From Thermoflexus sp. (lineage in GTDB: Bacteria > Chloroflexota > Anaerolineae > Aggregatilineales > Aggregatilineaceae), in the NCBI GenBank assembly GCA_020724465.1, contig DYGX01000002.1:124001-188000 (forward strand): 64,000 bases of DNA. The letters are read 5' to 3'. This document shows, piece after piece, positions 8,880 to 17,466 of the stretch (position 1 is the stretch's first letter; each line of letters begins with the position of its first letter). Under the pieces are notes generated by a model. It was given only the letters and a program-made list of their open reading frames with translations. It ran no database searches and was not told where the DNA came from. A program made the translations under genes and the position numbers.

Positions 8880-9557
8880 ATGAAGACGATTCTCCTTGTC
8901 GAGGATGATGATACCCTGCGCAAGACGCTGGCCTACAATCTCTCCAAGGAAGACTACAAGGTTATCCAGACGGGGGATGGGGCCGAGGCGCTGACGCTCG
9001 CCCGCGAGAAGTCACCCGATCTGATCGTGCTTGACGTGATGCTGCCCTCGCTCGACGGGTTGACCGTCTGCCGGATTCTTCGCAACGAGTCGGACGTTCC
9101 GATCATCATGCTGACCGCGCGCGGCAGCGAGGTCGACCGCATTGTCGGCTTCGAGATCGGTGCTGACGACTATATCGTCAAGCCCTTCAGCCTGGGCGAA
9201 TTTCTGGCCCGCGTGCGCGCCATGTTCCGCCGCACGCCTGCCTCGCGCGCGGTCGTCGACAAGCTGGAAGCCGGCAATCTGACGCTTGATCTCATCGCGC
9301 GGCGCGCAACGCACAACGGGGTCGAGCTGAAGATGACGCACAAAGAGTTCGACCTGCTGGCAACCCTGATGCGCAACAAGGGAGCGGTTCTCTCGCGCGA
9401 TCTGCTGCTGGAGCGCGTGTGGGGGTACGACTACAGCGGCCAGACGAAAACGGTCGATGTCCATGTGCGCTGGTTGCGGGAAAAAATCGAGGAAGATCCA
9501 TCCAACCCGCAGCGCATCGTGACGGTGCGCGGCGTCGGCTACCGGTTTGAAGGGTGA
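8880..9557 (+). CDS. OmpR/PhoB-family response regulator
   Basis: 225 residues. The receiver domain (1-120) has the acidic pair at 9-10, the phospho-acceptor Asp52 in IVLDVMLP, a Thr in IIMLTARG and the Lys of DDYIVKPF. The winged-helix domain (about 130-225) ends with the typical VDVHVRWLREKIE and TVRGVGYRFEG blocks. It is phosphorylated by the adjacent histidine kinase, dimerises and binds direct repeats; candidate repeats lie in its own upstream region. The close pairing with a PAS-containing, single-TM kinase resembles PhoBR, but no phosphate transport genes are nearby, so the signal is uncertain. Confidence 0.95.
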   Translation: MKTILLVEDDDTLRKTLAYNLSKEDYKVIQTGDGAEALTLAREKSPDLIVLDVMLPSLDGLTVCRILRNESDVPIIMLTARGSEVDRIVGFEIGADDYIVKPFSLGEFLARVRAMFRRTPASRAVVDKLEAGNLTLDLIARRATHNGVELKMTHKEFDLLATLMRNKGAVLSRDLLLERVWGYDYSGQTKTVDVHVRWLREKIEEDPSNPQRIVTVRGVGYRFEG

Positions 9558-9566
9558 CAGGGCAGG

Positions 9567-10742
9567 ATGAGCACCGAAGCCGCGCTGCTGGTCTTTGCCG
9601 TGGTGCTGGTAATAGCACTGGTGCTGGTCTACGGGCGGATGCGACGTCTGGAACGCCAGCTTTCCAGCGGGGACCAGCGTCTGCGCGCCGAGCTGGGCCG
9701 GGCGTACTGGCAGCGTGACGGCGTCCTCAAAGCCATCGACGATGCCCTGTTGGTGCTGGATGCGGACCGGCGCGTGCTCGTCGCCAACCCGGCTGCGCAG
9801 GCGCTATTGGGAACGAACGCTGAGGGGCAACCGCTGATCCAGGCGGTGAACAACCCCAAGATCGAGGAACTGGTCGAGGCAGCCCAGCTTGTGCGAGGCG
9901 AAGGGGTGGAGCGGCGCATCGAGTTTGGCCAGCGGATATTGAACGCCCGCGCGGTGGCGCTGCAGAACGGCGCGAACCAGCTTGAAGTGCTGTTCCTGCG
10001 CGATGTGACCGAGATCCAGCGCCTTGAGCGCGCCCGCCGCGAAATGGTCGCGAATATCTCGCACGAGCTGAGCACCCCCATCACCGCCATGGGGTTGCTG
10101 GCAGACACTCTGCTTGAGATCGCCGGACGCGAAAAACCCAAGCGTCTGCGCAAGATGGCCGCCGACATCAAGCGCGAAGTCGATACGATGGCGCAACTGG
10201 TCCAGGAGATGCGCGATCTGGCTCTGATCGAGTCCGGCCAGATGCCGATCCGCCTGACCGCCACACCCCTTGCCGAGGCGGTGCAAGCCAGCGTCGAGCC
10301 GCTCCGGACGCTGGCTGAAAGTAAGGAACAGACCATCACCATTTCGGTGCCGGGTGAAATATCTGTGCTTGCCGATGCCTTTCAGATCGAGCGCGCGCTG
10401 AGGAACATCATCCACAACGCGGTCAAATACACGCCGGAACGCGGCTTGATCGAGATTTCGGCGGAGACAACAGACGACGAGGCCATCATCGCCGTGCGCG
10501 ACAACGGCCCTGGTATCGCCCCGGAAGACCTGCCGCGCGTGTTCGAGCGCTTCTACCAGGCCGATCGGGCGCGCCGCTCCGGGACCGGGCTTGGGCTGGC
10601 GATCGTGCGCCATATCGTCCTGGCACACGGGGGGCGGGTGTGGGCAGAGAGTGTCGAGGGGCAGGGCGCAACCTTCTACGTGGCGCTCGCTCTGGCAGAC
10701 AGCCCGAACGCGCACAAGACGGAAGCCGGACGAGCAGAATGA
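9567..10742 (+). CDS. PAS-containing sensor histidine kinase (PhoR-like)
   Basis: 391 residues, starting 9 nt after the response regulator gene. A single N-terminal TM helix (about 5-24) is followed by a cytoplasmic linker and a PAS domain (about 50-150). HisKA has the phospho-acceptor His166 in NISHELSTPI (Ser replaces the usual Arg of HELRTP). HATPase_c has NIIHNAVKY (N box), DNGPGIAPED (G1), FERFYQAD (F box) and GTGLGLAIV (G2). With no extracytoplasmic sensor domain, it probably senses through the membrane helix, the PAS domain or a partner protein, as PhoR does. The stop is 6 nt from the stop of the convergent aminotransferase gene. Confidence 0.94.
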   Translation: MSTEAALLVFAVVLVIALVLVYGRMRRLERQLSSGDQRLRAELGRAYWQRDGVLKAIDDALLVLDADRRVLVANPAAQALLGTNAEGQPLIQAVNNPKIEELVEAAQLVRGEGVERRIEFGQRILNARAVALQNGANQLEVLFLRDVTEIQRLERARREMVANISHELSTPITAMGLLADTLLEIAGREKPKRLRKMAADIKREVDTMAQLVQEMRDLALIESGQMPIRLTATPLAEAVQASVEPLRTLAESKEQTITISVPGEISVLADAFQIERALRNIIHNAVKYTPERGLIEISAETTDDEAIIAVRDNGPGIAPEDLPRVFERFYQADRARRSGTGLGLAIVRHIVLAHGGRVWAESVEGQGATFYVALALADSPNAHKTEAGRAE

Positions 10743-10748
10743 GCGCGT

Positions 10749-11597
10749 CTAGATCGGCTCGCTGTGCGCCTCCGTCCACTCGTCGTAACGCGCGCGCAGA
10801 GTCTTCGTGATCGGGCCAACCTGGCCGCTGGCGACCGGCTGACCGTCGATGTAGGTGATCGGGACGACGCCGCGCCCGCTGCTGGTCAGGAAGGCTTCCG
10901 CAAAGCGCGGGATGTCTCGCCGGTGCGGCGCTTCGAGGCGGACCGGCAGCAGCTCCCGCGCGATCTCCAGCACCGCCCGGCGCGTGATTCCGGCCAGCAC
11001 GCCTTCGCCCGCCGTCATCAGCACGCCATCTACCACGGCGTAGAAATTGCTCGACATTCCCTCCAGCAGACGGCCGCTCTCGCTGACCAGAATTCCCTCA
11101 TACACGTCGGGCGGCAGCGCCTCGTAGGACGGCTTGCGCACCGTCATCCATTCCGTTGTTTTGACCGCCGGATTGGCGCGGACCAGCGGCAGGGTGACCA
11201 CGCGCGCGCCGTCCCGCTGGATGTGCTCCGGCACAGGCTGGAACGGTTCCAGCGCCAGATAGATGTGCGATGGATTGTCGCGCGGGACGGTGATGCGGAA
11301 CTTCGTTTCGGGATATCCGGCCATCTCCAGCGCCTCGCGCAGCCCCGCCCGCAGCCGGTCCCGATCCAGCGCCAGGGGAATCCCGCTCAGGCGGGCCGAT
11401 TCTTCCAGGCGATCCAGGTGAGCGTCGAGCAGCAGCGCGCGGTTGCCGTGAAAGGTCCGCGCGACGGTGTAGACGCCGCCGGGTTCAAGGCCGATCGCGT
11501 CGGCCAATGTGCGCGCCCGGTAGGGGGTTGGCGTCAACCCGTCTGGCGTCAGAATCAGCGTCAAGATGGACGTGGTTGCTTCGGTTGGTTCGGACAT
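10749..11597 (-). CDS. Class IV PLP-dependent aminotransferase
   Basis: 282 residues. This is the fold-type IV family of branched-chain aminotransferase, D-amino-acid aminotransferase and aminodeoxychorismate lyase. The probable Schiff-base Lys is Lys146 in NPAVKTTEW. The ESGRLLEGMSSNFY block near 178 carries the cofactor-binding Glu and the Ser/Asn residues, and LDAHLDRLEESARL near 57 is typical of the family. The sequence alone does not separate ilvE from pabC or dat. It stands as a single gene next to, but not overlapping, the large envelope locus. Confidence 0.85.
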   Translation of the reverse strand: MSEPTEATTSILTLILTPDGLTPTPYRARTLADAIGLEPGGVYTVARTFHGNRALLLDAHLDRLEESARLSGIPLALDRDRLRAGLREALEMAGYPETKFRITVPRDNPSHIYLALEPFQPVPEHIQRDGARVVTLPLVRANPAVKTTEWMTVRKPSYEALPPDVYEGILVSESGRLLEGMSSNFYAVVDGVLMTAGEGVLAGITRRAVLEIARELLPVRLEAPHRRDIPRFAEAFLTSSGRGVVPITYIDGQPVASGQVGPITKTLRARYDEWTEAHSEPI

Positions 11598-11651
11598 ATC
11601 GGCGGCGACCTGATCGGGCAGTCAGAGGATCCCAGAGCCGTGTATTGTAGC

Positions 11652-12494
11652 TCATCGTGGGAAAACTGCGATGACGCTCGGCAGACGGTCAAATGCGGGA
11701 TAGGTTTCGTCTGGACCGTCGGGATGGTCGATAAACAGGCCCGACGACCGGCCCCCGTCCAGAGCGAACGCGATGCGCACGTCCAGATCGCTGTTGAGCA
11801 GCCAGCGCTGCGCCGCGCTGAAGGTCGTTTCGCTGAGCGGCGTGATTGCCAGCAGAAGCCGCCCCATGCCGTCCTGCGCGATGATCGTCCGCCGGGCGGC
11901 GACGTTGAAGCCGTCGCCTTGAGGCGCCAGCACGCCGTTGGTTTCGATCAGCATCGGAAATGACTGAACGGCGTGCCAGAGCGGCTCGCCGGCGTACGGC
12001 TCGCTGACGAGCGAGCGCACGCGCGGCCCGCTCTCATCAACCTGGAACATCCCGCCGAAGCTGCGGAACGACTGCCCGAAGACCTGCCCGTCGCTGACAA
12101 CCAGGCCAAGCGCGCGGTTCTGCTCGTCGAAGAAGCCGCCGTTCACGATCACGGCGGCGCCGGGCAGCGACGCGCGCCAGTCATTCAGCGAGCGCGGCTC
12201 GCCGGGGCTGTAGGCGACCCGGAAGCTGACCAGCGCTGGATCCAGGCGCACGACCACCGCCTGCGCGTTGAGCAGCCCCTCGCCCCGGATTGAGTATGTG
12301 CGTCGCTCGACGCCCGGCCGGATCGTCTCCCAACCGTCCACGCTGGCGGCTGGTTGTGGGCTGGGTGTCGGCGTGGCAGTAGGCGGGACGATGGGCGCGC
12401 GCGTCAGGGTGCAGCCGGTCAGGCTGAGCACCAGCGCGAGCAGCAGGCTGGCGCCGAGCGTCAGCGCGGGGGTTCGGAGTTGGATCCACGGCAT
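11652..12494 (-). CDS. Lipoprotein with phosphodiester glycosidase (NAGPA-like) domain
   Basis: About 280 residues from the ATG at 12494, 4 nt after the stop of the vWA gene; the longer open frame upstream is arginine-rich and lacks a signal. The signal peptide ends in a lipobox (LTGC), followed by a Thr/Pro-rich linker of about 25 residues, so it is probably a surface lipoprotein. The NAGPA domain (PF09992) shows the two family hallmarks: VIVNGGFFDEQ and, near the C-terminus, ALDGGRSSGLFI. Relatives cleave sugar-phosphate diesters (human NAGPA uncovers GlcNAc-phosphate-mannose; bacterial members act on wall polymers). It is last in a minus-strand operon that includes a GT39 protein, so it may trim a surface glycan. 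Confidence 0.82.
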   Translation of the reverse strand: MPWIQLRTPALTLGASLLLALVLSLTGCTLTRAPIVPPTATPTPSPQPAASVDGWETIRPGVERRTYSIRGEGLLNAQAVVVRLDPALVSFRVAYSPGEPRSLNDWRASLPGAAVIVNGGFFDEQNRALGLVVSDGQVFGQSFRSFGGMFQVDESGPRVRSLVSEPYAGEPLWHAVQSFPMLIETNGVLAPQGDGFNVAARRTIIAQDGMGRLLLAITPLSETTFSAAQRWLLNSDLDVRIAFALDGGRSSGLFIDHPDGPDETYPAFDRLPSVIAVFPR

Positions 12495-12498
12495 CGGG

Positions 12499-15435
12499 CT
12501 AGCTCTCGTCGTCCTGGCTGGAGTCTGCCTCGCGGCGGCGTTCCAGCAAGCGCGAGGCAAGCGTCCCACCTGTCTCGGCAGGCTGCGATTTTTCGGGACG
12601 TTTGGGAGCTGCCGGTGGCAGCGTGCTCTTTGGCCGCAGCGACTGGCGCCGGGCGCTTGCCGCCGGCGTTGTGGCGACTGGCTGTGTAGCGGCTGGTGCC
12701 TCGCCGGTGGCGCGCGCGCGTCCTTTGGCGTCCAGCAGGCGCCCTAGCCGCGCCGATGGACCTGCCATTTCTGGCGCTTCGCGTGCGCCGAACAGGCGGC
12801 TGCGTGCCGCGGCCAGATCGCGGCGCGTGATCACCAGGCGCCGCACCGCCACATCGACTGGCAGCAGCAGCGCCGCCGCCAACAGCAGATAGGGCCACAG
12901 CGGTTCGGCTGCCTGCTGCTGGTCGAGGTTGTGCGCGAAACTGGCCGCGGGTTCCGTTGCCAGCGACGCCCCGCCGGTCAGCCCGGCGAGCGTTTCCAGC
13001 AGTGCCTGCGGATCGCCGCTGGCGTCCTCATAGGGATCGATCCGGTACTCGGGCGAATAACTCAACACCCATCCGGTCGTCTGGCGGATCTGCTCTTCGG
13101 GCAACGCGCCGTCGCCCGGCGCAGCCTGGCCGGACACCGTGATGAAGTACGAGCCTTCGCGGCGAGGTGTAAAGGTGGCTTCGTAGCGGCCAGGCGCGGT
13201 CTGCTCCAGGCGGACCGTCTGCGACTCAAGCTGCGTGTTCGTCACCGAGGCCTGCAGCGACAGGCCGTTGAGGAAATCGCCCTGGGCGGTGCGCGCGTCG
13301 ACGACCAGCACCGCGTCCTCGCCCCGTTGGAGTACCTGCGCCTCGATGTTGCTGGTGCTGCCTTCGATGATGGACCACTGGGTGGCCTGCGTCCAGAAGT
13401 TCGCATAGCCATCCCAGCCGACCCAGTCGACTGCCCAACGCGAGGTGGCGTCGGATGTGAACGCGACCGCACGCCCCAGGCCATACTGCCACGCTGCCAG
13501 GATCGGGTCGTCATCCGGGCCGCGCAGAATCACGGTCCCGGTTTCCTTGGGGCTGGTGGCGATATAACCTTGCAGGGACGGCAGGCTGTCGATGCCGTCG
13601 ATGATCGGATGGCGCGCGGTGATCGCGGGGCGGAACTCTTGCTCGACGATGTAGGCGCGGGTTGCCAGCAGGGTTTCGGCGGTAAAAATGGCCGGGATGG
13701 TCGAGACATCCAGAACCAGATGGAACTTGCCGCGTCCGGCCACCGCCACTTCTTGCAGCCACTGAGCATAATCCCGACCCACAGCGACGACCGAGGTCGT
13801 GATCCCGTAATTCTGGTACATCCGGTCCACTGCCGCAACGACGCCGCTGGGGTCCGAGCCGCCATCGGTCAGCAAGATGATGTGCTTGAGCTGCGAGGTT
13901 TCGTCGCGCAGGACCCGGTCGGCAGACAGCACGCCCTGGCGGATGTTCGTGCCGCCGCCGGGACGCAAGGCGCCGATCTGAGCGCGCAGTTCTTCCCGGT
14001 TGCCGTCGTCGCCAACATCCTGCAGCTCAATGACGTAATAGGCGCTGACGTCGAACGACAGCACGCCGATCCGGTCGGTGTCTTGCAGCAGGTCGAGCGA
14101 CCGGATCACAGCCTCTTTGGCCAGCTCCAGGTTCGATATGCCGCTGGCCGAGGAAATCTCCATGCTGCCCGAGCGGTCGATCACGAACAACATGGTCAGA
14201 TGGGGGATGCGCTCGGTGTCGCGCAGCCGCATCTCTACCGGCAGCGTCTCTTCGAGCGGGGTTTCGAAATAGCCGCCAACCCCGTAGCTCGCCGGCCCGC
14301 CGATGACCACCAGCCCGCCGCCCAGATCGCGCACGTAGGCCTGCAGGTATCGCATCCGGTCGTCGGTCAGTTCGGCGCCGGACACGTTGGCGAGGATGAT
14401 GCTGTCATAACTGGTCAGCGGCGCCAGGCCCAACGGCAGGTCGTGCGGCCCTTGTTGCTCAACCTCAAGCCCTGCCTCTTCGAGCGCGGCGCGCAGCGAG
14501 ACGATCTCGCGCTCGTCGCTGGTGACCAACAGCACGCGGGGCGGCCCTGTCACCTCGGTGAAGGCCGAAAGCTCGTTGTTTTGATAGAACGTATCGGCGC
14601 CCAGCGGCTCGACGACGACGCGGAAATCCGCAAAGCCGGGCGTGGGAACGGTCAGATTTGGCAAGACATAGTTGTTTGTACCCTGGCGCAGTTCCACGGT
14701 TTCGCGGTAGATGACGGCGCCCGACGACAGCACGCGGACCTCGGCCAGGCTGCTTGGCAGGTTGCTGGTGATCGTCACAGTCAGGTCAAAGGCTTCGTCT
14801 ACGTTGACCGTGGCAGGCAGGCGGACGTCTGTGATCAGCACTTCCGGGCCGGTGGCTTGCTGCCCGGCGTCCGGCGCCAGATAGACGTAATCGATCTGGA
14901 CGCCGGTCGCGGCGGCGAGCCGCGCCACCTGTGCCGCGTCGCCCACCGTTTCGCGTCCGTCGCTGAGGATCACCATCCGCTTGGCGGTATCGGCGGGGAA
15001 CAGCGCCAGCCCCAGGCGCATCGCCTCGGCCAGGTTGGTGTTCAGGCGAATCGGGTCGGACCCCATTTGAACCAGCTCAAGCTGGTTGGTCATCGGGATC
15101 TCGACCAGCGCATTTGCGCCGAAGACAACGACCGCCGCCTGATCGTTGCGCCCCATCGCTTCGGACGCGCGCCGGACATAATCCAGGGCGGCGCTTTGCA
15201 GTGCTGGTGGGACGCTATCCGAAACGTCTACCAGGAACACCACCGCGAGCTTGTCGGCGGCGCGCTGAACTTGCAGCCCGGCCAGCCCCAGGATCAGCAG
15301 AATCACCAGGATCAGCCGGATGAGCAGGCTGGCCGTATCGCGGGCGCGGCGATAGGCCAGGCGCGGCCAGCCGATGGCGATGAACACCGGGAGCAAGAGA
15401 AGCAGCCACAGGGCGTTGGGCGTGGTGACGGTCAT
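12499..15435 (-). CDS. Membrane protein with vWA, GATase-like and second vWA domains
   Basis: 978 residues from the ATG at 15435, which overlaps the upstream gene by 4 nt. Two N-terminal TM helices (about 8-24, 36-55) are followed by a vWA domain with MIDAS DVSDS at 70-74. A beta-sandwich region (200-290) leads to a class I glutamine-amidotransferase-like segment at 300-400 (VLLVTSDE, then GGGLVVIGGPASYG) that lacks a convincing catalytic Cys-His pair. A second vWA starts with DRSGS at 420-424 and LLTDGGSDP. A C-terminal TM near 860 is followed by a charged cytoplasmic tail. Such proteins accompany MoxR ATPases and BatA-like proteins. They are thought to be metal-dependent adhesion/assembly factors, function undefined. 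Two MIDAS motifs in one chain are notable. Confidence 0.85.
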   Translation of the reverse strand: MTVTTPNALWLLLLLPVFIAIGWPRLAYRRARDTASLLIRLILVILLILGLAGLQVQRAADKLAVVFLVDVSDSVPPALQSAALDYVRRASEAMGRNDQAAVVVFGANALVEIPMTNQLELVQMGSDPIRLNTNLAEAMRLGLALFPADTAKRMVILSDGRETVGDAAQVARLAAATGVQIDYVYLAPDAGQQATGPEVLITDVRLPATVNVDEAFDLTVTITSNLPSSLAEVRVLSSGAVIYRETVELRQGTNNYVLPNLTVPTPGFADFRVVVEPLGADTFYQNNELSAFTEVTGPPRVLLVTSDEREIVSLRAALEEAGLEVEQQGPHDLPLGLAPLTSYDSIILANVSGAELTDDRMRYLQAYVRDLGGGLVVIGGPASYGVGGYFETPLEETLPVEMRLRDTERIPHLTMLFVIDRSGSMEISSASGISNLELAKEAVIRSLDLLQDTDRIGVLSFDVSAYYVIELQDVGDDGNREELRAQIGALRPGGGTNIRQGVLSADRVLRDETSQLKHIILLTDGGSDPSGVVAAVDRMYQNYGITTSVVAVGRDYAQWLQEVAVAGRGKFHLVLDVSTIPAIFTAETLLATRAYIVEQEFRPAITARHPIIDGIDSLPSLQGYIATSPKETGTVILRGPDDDPILAAWQYGLGRAVAFTSDATSRWAVDWVGWDGYANFWTQATQWSIIEGSTSNIEAQVLQRGEDAVLVVDARTAQGDFLNGLSLQASVTNTQLESQTVRLEQTAPGRYEATFTPRREGSYFITVSGQAAPGDGALPEEQIRQTTGWVLSYSPEYRIDPYEDASGDPQALLETLAGLTGGASLATEPAASFAHNLDQQQAAEPLWPYLLLAAALLLPVDVAVRRLVITRRDLAAARSRLFGAREAPEMAGPSARLGRLLDAKGRARATGEAPAATQPVATTPAASARRQSLRPKSTLPPAAPKRPEKSQPAETGGTLASRLLERRREADSSQDDES

Positions 15436-17465
15436 GGGCCGCGCCCTCCCTGGCTTCGCGCGCGCAGCGGCGTGCTCATCCGGGCGCGCCTGGCGGAGCG
15501 CGCCGGGCGCCGCCACAGCGACGCGATGCGCCGCCGCCATGGCGTCCGGCCGCCGCCGAGCGTGACGCGCGGCATGCGGCGTAGCGATCGCTGGTAGGCG
15601 ATCCACTCCAGCAGCAGGAAGGCCAGGGCCAGCGCGGCGATCCACAGCCAGAACTCGCGCCGGGCGGTTTCTTCACGCGCGCCGCGCTCGACCGTGGTCG
15701 TGCCGATTGTGACCCGATCCTGCGGCTCGATCGCGCTCTCGGCGGGGTCGAACAGGTTGACCACAAACTGCTCGGTGTGGATCGTCTCGCCGGCCCGGCG
15801 CAACTCGATCGTATACAGCCCGGGCGTCAGCGTTTCGGCGAAAACGGCTTGGCTGCCCTGGATCTGTAATGGGGTGCGCGTGCCGTCTGGATGGACCACA
15901 ACCGCTGCGTCCGCGTCCTCGATCAGCCGGACGGTGACCGGTGTGCCGGGCGGGAGCGAGCCGCTGATATCCAGCGCGCGCGGCGGCGAGAACCACGCGG
16001 CCAGTTCGGCAATCAGGATCGGCCAGGCCGGCTGCAACACCAGATCGGTGTTGGGATAGCGCGCGTCGAAGGCCAGGATCGCCACCTGACGCTGATCGAC
16101 TTCTCCGGCGACGACCAGCGGCGCGGTGCCGGTCCGCACCAGGGGAACGGCCCAGGTGCCAACCGTCAGCGGGCGGTACTGCTGCAGGTTCGTGGCGTTG
16201 AGGAACGCCCCCAGGTTGCGCGCGCGCGGGTCCGACGTTGCTACCAGCGGCTGCAGCGTGTCGACCAGCTCGCCAACCTCGAAGAACTCGGTCCCGGCCG
16301 GCGGGTTAACCAGCAGCAGATCGCCATCCGGCAGCGGGTTGGGGAGCCAGCCATCGAACGCATACAGATCGAATGGTTCCTGGGGGAGCGCGCCGCCCGG
16401 CTCGATCTCGTATAGCTCCACGCCGCGCAAGCTGCGGAAGATCTGGCGCAGAAAGAGGTTGTCGGTGGCGGCCAGCAGAACGCGTCCCACCCCCGAACGA
16501 TCGCGCACGGTGTGGGCGACGTTGTCGAGCGCCAGATGGTCGGCCCCGGCAAATCCGCTGGGCAGCGTCAGCGTCGTGGTCAGGGTGTCGAAGTCCGGCG
16601 GCAGTTCGATGTCGAAGATATCCACGTGTCCGCGGGCCGGGATGGTGTAGCGGTATGCCCATTCGATGATGCTGCTGCCGTTCAGCCGCCCGTCGAGGAT
16701 GACCTGCGTGTCCTCGTCCCCGTAATTACTCAGCCGGGCGAACAACTGCGGCGGCTGGTCCGGCAGAGAGCTTGTCGCCAGGGCCGAAATCGCCACATTG
16801 CGGCCGGACTCGCCCACCGGCACAAAGCGCACATTGCCCGGCACAGGGGGCAGATTATCCGGCAGCCCGCCGTCACTCAGAATCACAACACTCAGCGTCT
16901 CGGCGCCGATCGCGCCTGCCGCGGCCAGGGTCAGCGCGGCGGGCCAATCCGCTGCGGCGGCGGATGGCTGCGCGGACTCAATCGCCTGGCGCAAAACGAG
17001 CGGATCGCGCGAGGCAGAAGCCAACACTTCGGGGACGGCAGCCACACGGATGACCGTCATGGTGTCATCCGCATCCAGCAGATCGACCATCTCAAGCGCG
17101 ATGGACCTGGCTGCTTCAAACCGGCTCGGCGCCACGTCGGACGCCATCATGCTGGCGGACGCGTCCAGCAGCAGAATCGTGCGCCCGCTGCTGATAGTCT
17201 TCACCTCGACGAAGGGGCGCGCCAGGGCAACCACCAGCGCGGCCAGGATCAGCAACTGCAAGAACAGCAACCAGTTCGGGCGCAGGCGCTGCCAGGGCGC
17301 ATTGGCTTCGCGGTCGCGCACCAGCTCGCGCCAGAGGAACGTGCTGGAGATCGGCGTTTCCGTCCGGCGCAGGCGCAGCATGTAAAGCAGCACGATCGGA
17401 ACGGCCAGCCCTGCCAGCGCCAGTGCAACCGGTGTGAGAAACGACAGCGACGAGAATGCACCCAT
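15432..17465 (-). CDS. BatA-like membrane protein with vWA domain
   Basis: About 677 residues from the ATG at 17465, 1 nt after the stop of the GT39 gene. The N-terminal BatA module (PF07584) is clear: TM 11-30, the RRTETPISSTFLWREL motif at 33-48, then TM 64-83. The vWA domain has MIDAS DASAS at 101-105. The following 400 residues are extracytoplasmic beta-rich sequence, with a last TM near 600 and a basic tail. In the Bat (aerotolerance) and MoxR systems these proteins sit in the membrane with the vWA outside and depend on a MoxR ATPase. It forms a coupled pair with the downstream vWA-GATase-vWA protein. Confidence 0.88.
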   Translation of the reverse strand: MGAFSSLSFLTPVALALAGLAVPIVLLYMLRLRRTETPISSTFLWRELVRDREANAPWQRLRPNWLLFLQLLILAALVVALARPFVEVKTISSGRTILLLDASASMMASDVAPSRFEAARSIALEMVDLLDADDTMTVIRVAAVPEVLASASRDPLVLRQAIESAQPSAAAADWPAALTLAAAGAIGAETLSVVILSDGGLPDNLPPVPGNVRFVPVGESGRNVAISALATSSLPDQPPQLFARLSNYGDEDTQVILDGRLNGSSIIEWAYRYTIPARGHVDIFDIELPPDFDTLTTTLTLPSGFAGADHLALDNVAHTVRDRSGVGRVLLAATDNLFLRQIFRSLRGVELYEIEPGGALPQEPFDLYAFDGWLPNPLPDGDLLLVNPPAGTEFFEVGELVDTLQPLVATSDPRARNLGAFLNATNLQQYRPLTVGTWAVPLVRTGTAPLVVAGEVDQRQVAILAFDARYPNTDLVLQPAWPILIAELAAWFSPPRALDISGSLPPGTPVTVRLIEDADAAVVVHPDGTRTPLQIQGSQAVFAETLTPGLYTIELRRAGETIHTEQFVVNLFDPAESAIEPQDRVTIGTTTVERGAREETARREFWLWIAALALAFLLLEWIAYQRSLRRMPRVTLGGGRTPWRRRIASLWRRPARSARRARMSTPLRARSQGGRGP

Positions 17466-17466
17466 G

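Noticed and set aside
12931-15597. Very long open frame (888 codons) on the plus strand opposite the vWA gene
   Set aside because: It is antisense to a clear vWA-GATase-vWA coding frame with intact motifs; high G+C leaves long stop-free antisense frames. The translation has no recognisable domain.
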